Positions 17,246 to 26,029 of a stretch of DNA of 64,000 bases are shown here, piece by piece; within the stretch, counting starts at the first letter, position 1, and every line of letters begins with the position of its first letter. A model generated the notes under the pieces. The model saw nothing but the letters and a program-made list of their open reading frames with translations. It searched no databases and was not told the origin of the DNA. Source of the DNA: an uncultured Pseudomonadota bacterium (GTDB lineage Bacteria; Myxococcota_A; UBA796; SXON01); assembly GCA_903844155.1 (NCBI GenBank), contig CAIMSU010000289.1:16345-80344 (forward strand). The letters run 5' to 3'. A program made the position numbers and the translations under genes.

Positions 17246-19426
17246 ATGCGCGTCTGGATGTTCGCCCTGCTGCTCCCCGCGTTCGTGCCCGCCGCGCGCG
17301 CCTCCAACGACTCCGGCGCCCCCGAGGTCCCGGCGGTCCCTCCGGACGTCGCCCAGCAGATCTGGCAGGTCGAGCTGCTGCGGCTCCCGCCCGACGCCTT
17401 GTCGGCCTGGCTTGTGGATAAGTCGCCGGACGTGCGGGCGCGGGCGGTGGAGGCGTTGGGACGCTTGAGGACGGCAAGCGCGATCCCGTCGCTGACCACC
17501 GCGGCTGCCGATCCGGACCCGAAGGTGCGGATCGCTGCCGCCTTTGCGCTCGGGCAAACACCCGGAACGGAGGGCATGCTCGTGCGACGGTGGAACGTGG
17601 AGAGCACCCCCGAGATCCGGCGGGCGCTGGCGGTGGCGCTCGGGAAGCAGGGCGGCCCAGCCGCGGTTGAGCTGCTGCTGAACGCCCTCGACGAGCCCGG
17701 CGTGGCCCCTGGTGCGGCGGAGGGGCTGGGTCGCCTCGGTTCGCGAAAGGTCGACGGTGCCGCCCGGGAGAGCGTACTTCGCAGCTTGACCCTGCATATC
17801 TCGCCGATCCCGGTCGGTGACACCCGGGCCCTGGCGGCCTGGGCCATCTCAAGGACCGCTTGGACCAGCGCAGACAAGGCCACGCTGGACCGGATGGCCA
17901 GGATCATCCACGATGATCCGGATGCACATGTCCGCGCATGGGTCCTCCGGGCGTGGGCTGGGCTCTCGTCGCCGGAGACGCGCAGCGCCGTCCTCGCGGG
18001 CGCCGCTGCCGACTCGGAAGACGGCGTGCGGATCGCCGCAGCCCGGGCCATCGGGAAGCAGGGGATGGCCGGGGCAGACGTCGTCCTCGCCGCGCTGCTG
18101 AAGGACCCGGAAGAGGGCGTGCGGCTGGAGGCGATCACCGCCGTCGGCACGTGCCCGGGAGTCTCGGCGGCCGGGCTCCTGATGCCGGCGTTCAACTCGA
18201 CGAATCCGCTGGAGGCGGCCGCTGCGCTGAAGGCGCTCGCATTGAAGGGCGACCTGCCAAAGCCGGCGTCGGACTACCTCTCCGCGGCGATCTACCTGCC
18301 GGTTCGCCAGGCGGCTGCCGAGTCGTTGAACGACAACGGGGCCCTCATCGACCTCGCCCTCCACGCGACCGAGCCCTCGCTGCGCAGCTCGGCCGCCGGC
18401 CACCTTTTTGAGCGCGACCAGACAAAGCCAGCCGACGCCGTGGCCGTCCTGGCAGCCGCGGACCCGCTGATCGCCCAGGCCGCCGCGGATTGGCTGAAGG
18501 AGCACCTCCCCGGCCCCGTCCAGCACTTGCAGGCCGCCGCGCCGGTCGAGCTGGCCAGCCTCCGTGGCGACCCGGCCTCCAGGTCCAAGAAGAAGGCGAA
18601 GGTCGCGGAGAAACCGGTGCCGTCGCCCTCCCCCGTACCCACGCCTTCCGCCGCGAAGGCCGACGCCGCCCTGGAACGCCCGCTGCTCGACCGCATCAAG
18701 AAGGGCGACCTGGACGCCACCGAGCTGCCGAGCTTCATCAGCGCGCTCGCCCGTGTGTATGAGGCTGGAAAGCTGGCAAAACCCGCGTCGGACGCGAAAG
18801 CCATCCTCGCTCCGTTGCTCGGGATAAGCGGCCTGGGCGCGGACGGTGTGAAGGTCGCGGCGATGCTTGGGCTCCCTGCGCCCCCGAGCGACCACGAGGA
18901 CCGCCGCATCCCCGCGCTCACGGACGTCGAAAACATCGTCTCGGCGCGCATTTTCACCGACGCCGGTGAGATCCGGATCGCCCTTCGTCCCGACGAAGCG
19001 CCGTACGCCGTCTGGAACTTCGCGACGTTGGCAGACGAGAAGTACTTCGACGGCGTCCGGTTTCATCGCGTCGTCCCCGATTTCGTGATCCAGTCGGGGG
19101 ACCCTCGCGGCGACGGTTGGGGCGGTCCCGGGTGGGACATCCCGGACGAGATCAACGACCTGCCCTACGACGAAGGCGCAGTCGGCATGGCCCTCTCCGG
19201 GCCCGACACCGGCGGGAGCCAGTGGTTCATCACGCTCTCGCCCCAGCCCCACCTCGAAGGCACGTACACGGTGTTCGGGCACGTCACCTACGGCCAGCGC
19301 GCCGCGGAGGCCATCGATCAGGGTGCGCGCATCGACCACATCGTGATTGAGCGCCTGCACCCCCCGGTTGCCGCCGCCCCGGTGCAGGCCCCCGCGCCAA
19401 CCACGGCGACGCCCGCAGGGTCATGA
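17246..19426 (+). CDS. Secreted HEAT-repeat protein with C-terminal cyclophilin domain
   Basis: A 726-aa protein. It starts with a signal peptide (MRVWMFALLLPAFVPAARA). Residues ~30-400 hold repeated HEAT/PBS-lyase-like helices (e.g. AVEALGRLRTASAIPSL, AVALGKQGGPAAVELLL). A low-complexity Pro/Lys linker follows near 450-470. The C-terminal ~165 residues form a cyclophilin-type peptidyl-prolyl isomerase (FHRVVPDFVIQSGDPRGDG, GGSQWFITLS, TVFGHV). The export signal places it in the periplasm, where it could fold or scaffold envelope proteins. The downstream membrane protein overlaps by 4 nt (ATGA). Confidence 0.9.
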   Translation: MRVWMFALLLPAFVPAARASNDSGAPEVPAVPPDVAQQIWQVELLRLPPDALSAWLVDKSPDVRARAVEALGRLRTASAIPSLTTAAADPDPKVRIAAAFALGQTPGTEGMLVRRWNVESTPEIRRALAVALGKQGGPAAVELLLNALDEPGVAPGAAEGLGRLGSRKVDGAARESVLRSLTLHISPIPVGDTRALAAWAISRTAWTSADKATLDRMARIIHDDPDAHVRAWVLRAWAGLSSPETRSAVLAGAAADSEDGVRIAAARAIGKQGMAGADVVLAALLKDPEEGVRLEAITAVGTCPGVSAAGLLMPAFNSTNPLEAAAALKALALKGDLPKPASDYLSAAIYLPVRQAAAESLNDNGALIDLALHATEPSLRSSAAGHLFERDQTKPADAVAVLAAADPLIAQAAADWLKEHLPGPVQHLQAAAPVELASLRGDPASRSKKKAKVAEKPVPSPSPVPTPSAAKADAALERPLLDRIKKGDLDATELPSFISALARVYEAGKLAKPASDAKAILAPLLGISGLGADGVKVAAMLGLPAPPSDHEDRRIPALTDVENIVSARIFTDAGEIRIALRPDEAPYAVWNFATLADEKYFDGVRFHRVVPDFVIQSGDPRGDGWGGPGWDIPDEINDLPYDEGAVGMALSGPDTGGSQWFITLSPQPHLEGTYTVFGHVTYGQRAAEAIDQGARIDHIVIERLHPPVAAAPVQAPAPTTATPAGS

Positions 19427-21201
19427 CCCTCCCGCGCTGGCGTTGGGCGCTCTACCTGCTCCCCGCAATCCTCGGCGTTCTCCCGACGCTGCTGTCGCCA
19501 GGCCACATCGTGGGCGACGGCGTGGATGCGTACGGCACCGGCTGGTTCTACTGGTGGATCCGCACCTGCGTGACCCACTTCGGAAACCCAAGCTGGACGC
19601 CGCTTTTCTTCGCGCCCGACGGCAAGAACGTGTTCGCCGACACCGGCAACAACTTCGTGGACGCCGTGTTCGCCATCCCGTTCCAACTCCTCTTCCGCTC
19701 GGCCTGGTCCGCACCGTTCACCGTGTTCTTGCTGGCGGGCAACGCCTGGACCTTTGAAAATATGGCGATCGCGCTCTGGGGTCGTGTCCCTGGCGAAGGC
19801 GCTCTCCGCGACGTGATCGCCGCGACCACCGCGTGGATGGTGAACCCCTACGTCATCTTCGAGCTGACCGCCGGACGGCCGACGCAGGCGCTGATGTGGT
19901 GGTTCCCCCTGGCGATCCTGTTCCTGCACCGGATCTGCATCGGCGACCGCAGCGCAAGGACGGCCGTGAGCTTTGGTGTCGCCGTGGCGCTCACCGGCTG
20001 GACGTACTGGTTCGCCGCCTATTTCCTGGTGTTCCTGCTCCTGCCGCTCGCGATCTGGTGGAGCGCGGGGAACCGGCTCGGTGCGGCGAGGTCCATCGCG
20101 ATTGCGGTCGTTGTTTGCGTTGTTCTCGTCGCCCCGATGGCCATGGCGATGAACATCGCCTGGAACGCCGGCATCGTCCCCGGCGTGGCGTCCGGCGGGC
20201 CCGAGGCCGCGAACGTCGACGCGGACCTGCACGGCGTGTGGTTGATGGAGACGCGGGGCGCCCCCCTGCTCAGCCAACCCGCCTGGCTTCTGGCTGCGAT
20301 CCTGGGTGCCGTCGTCGGGAAGCGGGAGGGGCGGACGTGGCTCGGCATGGCCCTCGGGCTTGTCGCCATCGGCGCTGGCGCCCGGCTCGGAGGCGCGCGC
20401 ATCGTCAACCCGATCTGGTCGGTCCTAAGCCACCTTCCGTTCCTGGCAAGGCTGTGGTTTCCGTACCGGATCACCATGGTCGTCATGCTGCCCTGGACGG
20501 CGCTCGCGCTGCTGGCCTTTCAGCGCTACGGCCGTAAATGGTTGCTTCTCACTGGCTTTATCGCACTTGCGCTCGGTGGCGAGGCGTTCTCTGGGACCTT
20601 CCCGTTCAACCACAAGGACGCGAGCTGCCCGCCGCTCGTGCTCGACGCGGCGCGTGAGCCCGGCACCTTCCTGGTCCTCCCCGGTGGCATCCAGTCCGAC
20701 GATCTCCTCTGGCAAACATCCTTCCAACGCCCGATGTTCGCGGGGATGGGCGAATCGGCCCCGGCCTTCTGGCCAGCCGGCTACGCCAACCGCAAGAAGG
20801 AGCCCTGGATCCAGGCGTTGCAGGACGCCTCCGCCTCGCCTCACCGCCAGCACCCCGCGCCGCCGACCTCACCGCCAGCGCCCGACGCGCTGAAAACCCT
20901 CGGTGTCCGGTGGGTATTGCTGCGACGTGACCTCATCATCGGCATCTGGCGCAACGAGCGCAGCCGGGGCGGCAAGGACGCGCTCAGGGCCCGCGACGCC
21001 GCTGCCATCGCGCAGCTCACCGGCATGCTCGGCCAACCGGCTGCTGCAGATGACCGGTTGATCCTCTGGGATGTCCTCGGCACCTACACGGACCCCGCCT
21101 TTCCCGTCACCCCCGAAAAGCTGGGGACGCCGCCGCTGGAGGACGTGGAGCGGCCGGGGTTCGAGTGGGGGATGATCCGCATGCACCGGATGCCCGAGTA
21201 G
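19423..21201 (+). CDS. Multi-pass membrane protein, unknown function
   Basis: A 592-aa protein with many hydrophobic helices in the first ~400 residues and a soluble C-terminal region containing a Pro/Ala-rich stretch (HRQHPAPPTSPPAPDAL). The layout recalls GT-C glycosyltransferases and YfhO-like membrane proteins. An early acidic loop (GHIVGDGVDAYGTGW) could be the catalytic or substrate loop of that group, but no diagnostic motif was confirmed. It overlaps the HEAT-cyclophilin gene by 4 nt and is probably coexpressed with it. Confidence 0.82.
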   Translation: MTLPRWRWALYLLPAILGVLPTLLSPGHIVGDGVDAYGTGWFYWWIRTCVTHFGNPSWTPLFFAPDGKNVFADTGNNFVDAVFAIPFQLLFRSAWSAPFTVFLLAGNAWTFENMAIALWGRVPGEGALRDVIAATTAWMVNPYVIFELTAGRPTQALMWWFPLAILFLHRICIGDRSARTAVSFGVAVALTGWTYWFAAYFLVFLLLPLAIWWSAGNRLGAARSIAIAVVVCVVLVAPMAMAMNIAWNAGIVPGVASGGPEAANVDADLHGVWLMETRGAPLLSQPAWLLAAILGAVVGKREGRTWLGMALGLVAIGAGARLGGARIVNPIWSVLSHLPFLARLWFPYRITMVVMLPWTALALLAFQRYGRKWLLLTGFIALALGGEAFSGTFPFNHKDASCPPLVLDAAREPGTFLVLPGGIQSDDLLWQTSFQRPMFAGMGESAPAFWPAGYANRKKEPWIQALQDASASPHRQHPAPPTSPPAPDALKTLGVRWVLLRRDLIIGIWRNERSRGGKDALRARDAAAIAQLTGMLGQPAAADDRLILWDVLGTYTDPAFPVTPEKLGTPPLEDVERPGFEWGMIRMHRMPE

Positions 21202-21326
21202 CGCCGCCAACACCGCCCCTTCAGTCCGGTGTCGCCTGATTCTCCGGGGTCGGGCCTCCCCATTCAGGCAGGCCCGTTGCCCGGGCCCTTCCGGGGGATA
21301 GCTTCGATACCAACAACAGGTGCTTC

Positions 21327-23771
21327 ATGGCCTTCGAAAACCCCGGTGACACGCAGCCGGTCAACCTTCCCCCCGAACTCTCCATCCCCATCCTGGCGAT
21401 CCGCAACACGGTCATCTTCCCGGTGCTCGCCTTCCCGATCAACGTCGGGCGAAACAAGTCATTGGAGGCCGTCGAACGCGCGCTCGCGGGCGACAAGCTG
21501 CTCGGCATCGTCGCGCAGCAGGACGCGAAGAACGAAGACCCCGAGGTGAGCGAGCTCTACACCATCGGCACAGTCGTCAAGATCCTGAAGATGGTCAAGA
21601 TGCCAGGGAACAAGCTCAATGTCATCATCCAGGGGCTGGCGCGCGTCAAGATCCAGAAGTGGGAGCAGATCAACCCGTGCCTCCGCGCGCAGGTGAAGGT
21701 CTACGAGGAGTCGACGGAAACGACGCCCGAGCTCGAAAAGATGATGGGCAACCTTCGGGAATTGGCGCAGAAGGTCATCGACATCTCGCCGCAGATCCCC
21801 AGCGAGGCGAGCTTTCTGGTCCGCAGCATCGACAACCCGGGCATCCTCGCGGACATCGTCGCCTCGCACATCAACATCGACGTCGAAGAGAAGCAGGGCT
21901 TGTTGGAGACGATCGACTGCCAGGAGCGCATGACCAAGGTCATCGCGCTGTTGAACAAGGAGATCCAGGTCGTCGAATTGTCCAACAAGATCCAGACGGA
22001 AGTGAAGGGCGAGATGGACAAGGCCCAGCGCGAGTACTTCCTGCGCGAGCAGATGAAGGCGATCCAGAAGGAGCTCGGCGAGACGGACGACCGGCAGGAG
22101 GAGTTCGAGGAGCTGAAGAAGAACATCCGCAAGGCGAAGATGCCGCAGGACGTCGAGAAGGTGGCGTTGAAGGAGCTCAAGCGCATGGCGCGCATGAGCC
22201 CGGGCGCGGCCGAGTACACGGTGAGCCGCACCTACATCGACTGGCTCGTCGAACTCCCCTGGAAAAACCAGACGGAAGACGTGATGGACGTCCTGGAGGC
22301 CGGCCGCATCCTCGATGAGGACCACTACGGATTGCTGAAGGTCAAGCAGCGCATTTTGGAGTACCTCGCCGTCCGCAAGCTCAAGGCCGACATGAAGGGC
22401 CCGATCCTCTGCCTCGTCGGTCCGCCGGGCGTCGGCAAGACCTCGCTCGCCAAGTCCGTCGCCCGCGCATTGGGGCGGAAGATGGTGCGTATCTCGCTGG
22501 GTGGGGTGCGGGACGAGGCCGAGATCCGCGGTCACCGTCGCACGTACATCGGCTCGCTCCCGGGCAAGATCATCAAGTCGATCAAGAAGGCGGGGACGAA
22601 CAACCCGGTCTTCGTGCTCGACGAGATCGACAAGCTCGGCATGGACTACCGCGGCGACCCGTCCAGCGCGCTGCTGGAGGTCCTCGACCCCGAGCAGAAC
22701 GACACGTTCGTCGACCACTATCTCGACGTCCCGTTCGATTTGTCGAAGGTCCTCTTCATCGCCACCGCGAACCTCGCCGACCCCATCCCCGGTCCGCTGC
22801 GCGACCGCATGGAGATCATCGAGATCCCCGGCTACACGATGGAGGAGAAGATGAAGATCGCCCGGCAGTATCTCCTGCCCGAAGCGATCGAGGAGCACGG
22901 CCTGCAGAAGGACGCGCTGGAGATCCCGGACGCTGCGCTGAAGTTCCTCATCACCAGCTACACGCGCGAAGCAGGCGTTCGCGGCCTGAAGCGCGAGGTC
23001 GCTGCCGTCGCGCGGTGGACCGCGAAGGAGGTCGCGAGCAACAAGCTCTCCGAAAAGCTGGTGCTGACGACCGAGAAGATCGAGGAGATCCGCGGGCCCA
23101 TCCACTTCTTCGCCGAAGCGGCGGGGCGCACCAGCGTTCCGGGCGTGGCGACGGGCCTGGCGTGGACCGCAGCGGGCGGCGACATCCTGTTCATCGAAGC
23201 GACGAAGATGAAGGGCAAAGGCGGCGTTCAGCTCTCGGGCTCACTCGGCGACGTGATGAAGGAGTCCGTCGGCGTCGCGCGCTCCTACATCCGCGCGAGC
23301 GCGCTTGAACTCGGCATTGATCCGGACGTCTTTGACCACACGGACATCCACGTGCACGTCCCGTCCGGCGCCATCCCCAAGGACGGTCCGAGCGCGGGCG
23401 TCACGATGCTGACCGCGATGGTCTCGTTGCTGACCGGCTTGAAGGTCGACCCGCTCGTCGCGATGACGGGCGAGGCCACGCTCCGCGGCGCGGTCCTGCC
23501 GGTCGGCGGCATCAAGGAGAAGGTGCTGGCGGCCCATCGCGCAGGGATCAAGACGATCATCCTGCCCGAGCGCTGCAAGAAGGATCTCGTGGAGGTGCCG
23601 GAGGAGATCCGCGCCGAGATGACGTTCCACCTGTGCTCGCGCATGGAGGAAGTCCTGGAGTACGCGTTCGGAAAGGAGGCGTTGGACGCGCGCAAGGCCG
23701 AGGTCGTAGCCGAGATCGAGAAGCGGAAGGCTGCGGGCGAGAAGAAGCCGCAGGAGACCGCGGAGGCGTAG
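21327..23771 (+). CDS. lon: ATP-dependent protease Lon
   Basis: A complete 814-aa LonA. The N-terminal substrate-binding domain starts at [16 protein letters not shown]. The AAA+ module has Walker [14 protein letters not shown] near residue 365 and Walker [10 protein letters not shown]. The C-terminal Ser/Lys protease has catalytic Ser689 (DGPSAGVTM) and Lys732 (GGIKEKV). Cytoplasmic; degrades damaged and regulatory proteins. The ATG at 21327 follows a 125-nt upstream gap with no gene. The gene appears to be monocistronic: the next gene is convergent. Confidence 0.98.
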   Translation: MAFENPGDTQPVNLPPELSIPILAIRNTVIFPVLAFPINVGRNKSLEAVERALAGDKLLGIVAQQDAKNEDPEVSELYTIGTVVKILKMVKMPGNKLNVIIQGLARVKIQKWEQINPCLRAQVKVYEESTETTPELEKMMGNLRELAQKVIDISPQIPSEASFLVRSIDNPGILADIVASHINIDVEEKQGLLETIDCQERMTKVIALLNKEIQVVELSNKIQTEVKGEMDKAQREYFLREQMKAIQKELGETDDRQEEFEELKKNIRKAKMPQDVEKVALKELKRMARMSPGAAEYTVSRTYIDWLVELPWKNQTEDVMDVLEAGRILDEDHYGLLKVKQRILEYLAVRKLKADMKGPILCLVGPPGVGKTSLAKSVARALGRKMVRISLGGVRDEAEIRGHRRTYIGSLPGKIIKSIKKAGTNNPVFVLDEIDKLGMDYRGDPSSALLEVLDPEQNDTFVDHYLDVPFDLSKVLFIATANLADPIPGPLRDRMEIIEIPGYTMEEKMKIARQYLLPEAIEEHGLQKDALEIPDAALKFLITSYTREAGVRGLKREVAAVARWTAKEVASNKLSEKLVLTTEKIEEIRGPIHFFAEAAGRTSVPGVATGLAWTAAGGDILFIEATKMKGKGGVQLSGSLGDVMKESVGVARSYIRASALELGIDPDVFDHTDIHVHVPSGAIPKDGPSAGVTMLTAMVSLLTGLKVDPLVAMTGEATLRGAVLPVGGIKEKVLAAHRAGIKTIILPERCKKDLVEVPEEIRAEMTFHLCSRMEEVLEYAFGKEALDARKAEVVAEIEKRKAAGEKKPQETAEA

Positions 23772-23824
23772 GCGGTCAGCGCAGGGGCCGGTGCGAGGTT
23801 CGCCGAGCGCTGGCCTCGACGGGG

Positions 23825-24277
23825 TCAGGGCGTGGGCGACGTTGCCCACCCCCCGATCTGCTCGCTCATCCGCTGCGATAGCGCGTCGAAGATCCGCTTC
23901 CGGTCGGGGATCTGGCCGGTGTCGCCGACCCAATCCTCGACCGAGAACGTGCGGCCGACGGGCCCGCGGTCCACGCGCGCCACCAGCCGGGCATGGTACC
24001 AGATGCCGCCGCCTGGCCCGGTCGGTGCTGCGCGCATCGCGGGATCGAGCGCAGCCTCGGTGATGGTGACGACGAGCGGAGCGTCGCCGCCGAGCGCCCC
24101 ACGCGCCGCCAGGTCGCGCGTGACATCCGACTTCATCGCCTCGTCGACCCCCGGCTCAGCGACCGGGGCCAGCACCTGCACCTCGCTGAAAACGGGCCTC
24201 CCGACGGCGTCAGCCCCCACGTTCGTTGGGATGAGGCCCAGGTGCAGGCAGCCGAGCAGGGTTGACAGGATGACCAC
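23825..24277 (-). CDS. Small lipoprotein, unknown function
   Basis: A 150-aa protein from a GTG at 24277, whose N-terminus (MVILSTLLGCLHLG) has a lipobox LLGC at residues 7-10; a lipid-anchored envelope protein is expected. The mature part alternates short strands and helices (VTRDLAARGALGGDAPLVVTI) in a way loosely reminiscent of LptE, the lipopolysaccharide-assembly lipoprotein. That resemblance is weak. Divergent from the outer-membrane protein at 24335 across a 57-nt gap, so a shared control region is possible. Confidence 0.65.
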   Translation of the reverse strand: MVILSTLLGCLHLGLIPTNVGADAVGRPVFSEVQVLAPVAEPGVDEAMKSDVTRDLAARGALGGDAPLVVTITEAALDPAMRAAPTGPGGGIWYHARLVARVDRGPVGRTFSVEDWVGDTGQIPDRKRIFDALSQRMSEQIGGWATSPTP

Positions 24278-24334
24278 GGGGAGCGAGGATGGCCCCGCGC
24301 GACGGGTCTTGTCAACCGTCCCGCCCGGAAACCG

Positions 24335-25138
24335 ATGCTCCTCCCCCTCCTCGCCATCGTCCTGCACTCCCCCGTCGCCCGCGCCGCGGATCAAGTCCCG
24401 GCCCCTCCGTCGACGATCCCGGCGCCCGGCTCCACGACCGCCTCGACGACCACTGCTCCCACGACCGCGACGACGACCCCGCAAAAGACCCGGAGCTACC
24501 TCATGGAGGTCAACTTCCGCGGGCGCTACGAGTTCCTCCCCGACTCGCTCCTGAACATCTGGTACGAGACCCACGCCGGCGAGACCATCCAGCGCCCGAA
24601 GGTCAATGCCTACAGCCTCGGCCTCGAATTCGACGTCCGGAACAAGGAGGCGAACGGCATCTTCTACGTCGACTACATGAGCTCGCTCATCAAGCCCGGG
24701 TACTGGGACGACATCGACAGCCCGCCGGACTACCTGGACGGCGAGTACATCCAGCCGCAGAACTTCGGGGTTGTGATGATCGGCGCGGACTACGCCTACG
24801 AGCTGCACGCCACCAACTGGTTCTCCGTGATGTTCGGCGCCGGGCTGGGCGTGGCGATCAAGACCGGCGATCTCGTGAAGTGGGAGCCGGGCGGAAACGT
24901 CGGAAACACCGACCCGAACTGCGGCGCGACCGCACCGGCCTACGAGCGCGCGCTCGGGCTCTCGGACGGCGGCGACGCGTGCGCGAATGACGGTGTGAAG
25001 GACATCCCCACGGTGCTGCCGGTGCTCGACATCAACCTTGGCGTGCGCTTCAACATCGACGATCACGCCAGCGTGCGGCTTGAAGGCGGACTGCACGACC
25101 TGCCCTACGGCGGCGGGTCGGTCGGCATCACGTTCTAG
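24335..25138 (+). CDS. Predicted outer-membrane barrel protein
   Basis: A 267-aa protein with a signal peptide (MLLPLLAIVLHSPVARA), then a Thr/Pro-rich linker (residues ~20-50), then alternating amphipathic strands rich in Tyr/Phe/Gly. It ends in GGGSVGITF, with a C-terminal Phe as in outer-membrane barrel sorting signals. Two Cys (NCGAT, ACAND) may pair. No transporter or enzyme motif is recognised. Its stop directly abuts the stop of the convergent hydrolase gene. Confidence 0.75.
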   Translation: MLLPLLAIVLHSPVARAADQVPAPPSTIPAPGSTTASTTTAPTTATTTPQKTRSYLMEVNFRGRYEFLPDSLLNIWYETHAGETIQRPKVNAYSLGLEFDVRNKEANGIFYVDYMSSLIKPGYWDDIDSPPDYLDGEYIQPQNFGVVMIGADYAYELHATNWFSVMFGAGLGVAIKTGDLVKWEPGGNVGNTDPNCGATAPAYERALGLSDGGDACANDGVKDIPTVLPVLDINLGVRFNIDDHASVRLEGGLHDLPYGGGSVGITF

Positions 25139-25963
25139 TCAGCAGACCCGCGCCGCGACAATCACCGGCGCCAACGCCGCATGTTGCAGCGCGCATTGCA
25201 GGTTCACGCGCCCCAGGACGCCGGCGCCGTCCAACACGGTTCGTGCCGACGACATGGCCTTCTGCGGCGTGTTGTTCTCCTCGGAGAGGTGGGCGAGGAT
25301 CAGATGGTCGAGGCGGGGGCCGAGGCCATCTGCGAGGAGCTGGGCGGCCTGGGTGTTGGACAAGTGGCCGTGATTGCCGCGAATGCGCTGCTTGAGGTGG
25401 TAGGGGTAGGGCCCGTTCCAGAGCATGTCCTCGTCGTGATTGAACTCCAGGACCGCGGCGCGGCACTCGCGCAGCGCCCGGGCGAGCAGGGCTGTGGGCT
25501 TGCCGAGGTCCGTGACCACCGCGACAGGGGCGTCGCCGACGATGACGCGGTACGAGACGGGGTCGCGGACGTCGTGGGGCACCGGGAGCGGCTCGACGAT
25601 GAGGTGGCGGACGCGAAACGGTGTTCCGGCCTCGATGATCTCAAGCCCGTCGGGGCAGCAGCGGGGGTCCATGCCGTCCCGGGTGCCGGCGGTGCAGTAG
25701 AAGGGCACGGCCTTTCCGCGCTTTCGCAAGGCGCGGGAGAGGACACCGGCGGCCCCCACGTGATCCTTGTGCTCGTGCGTGAGGAGGACCGCGTCAATTG
25801 GCGCGTCCACGAGCCCCGCAGCCTCCAGGCGCCCGAGGATCTGCTTGGTCGCCACACCGCAATCCACCAGCACCCCCGCGCGGCCGTCCCCGATGTACGT
25901 CGCGTTCCCGGCAGAGCCGGATGAGAGTACGCACACCGTCACGTCGCGGGTGAAAAGCGTCAT
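25139..25963 (-). CDS. Metallo-beta-lactamase-fold hydrolase, YycJ-like
   Basis: A 274-aa cytoplasmic protein. The start SSGSAGNATYI and the metal motif THEHKDHVG (His63, His65, Asp67, His68) are typical of the YycJ/WalJ branch of the metallo-beta-lactamase fold. Further metal ligands are likely in VTDLGKPTA and FNHDEDML. Members have been linked to nuclease activity and DNA repair or to cell-wall control; which applies here cannot be told. ATG 25963 gives the expected length. Confidence 0.88.
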   Translation of the reverse strand: MTLFTRDVTVCVLSSGSAGNATYIGDGRAGVLVDCGVATKQILGRLEAAGLVDAPIDAVLLTHEHKDHVGAAGVLSRALRKRGKAVPFYCTAGTRDGMDPRCCPDGLEIIEAGTPFRVRHLIVEPLPVPHDVRDPVSYRVIVGDAPVAVVTDLGKPTALLARALRECRAAVLEFNHDEDMLWNGPYPYHLKQRIRGNHGHLSNTQAAQLLADGLGPRLDHLILAHLSEENNTPQKAMSSARTVLDGAGVLGRVNLQCALQHAALAPVIVAARVC

Positions 25964-26029
25964 TCGGGAGCCTCGCAGGCGTGACCGGCGGGAACCGGTC
26001 GGGGGGACGAATTGGGTAACCCGCTCCCG

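Noticed and set aside
14859..17852. Extended dehydrogenase from a start at 17852
   Set aside because: The added N-terminus is Arg/Pro-rich and antisense to the HEAT gene; TTG 17162 with GGAG fits the ferredoxin domain start.
21258..21266. CCCCATTCA upstream of lon as a heat-shock (sigma32-like) -10
   Set aside because: No matching -35 at the proper distance; a short match is expected by chance.
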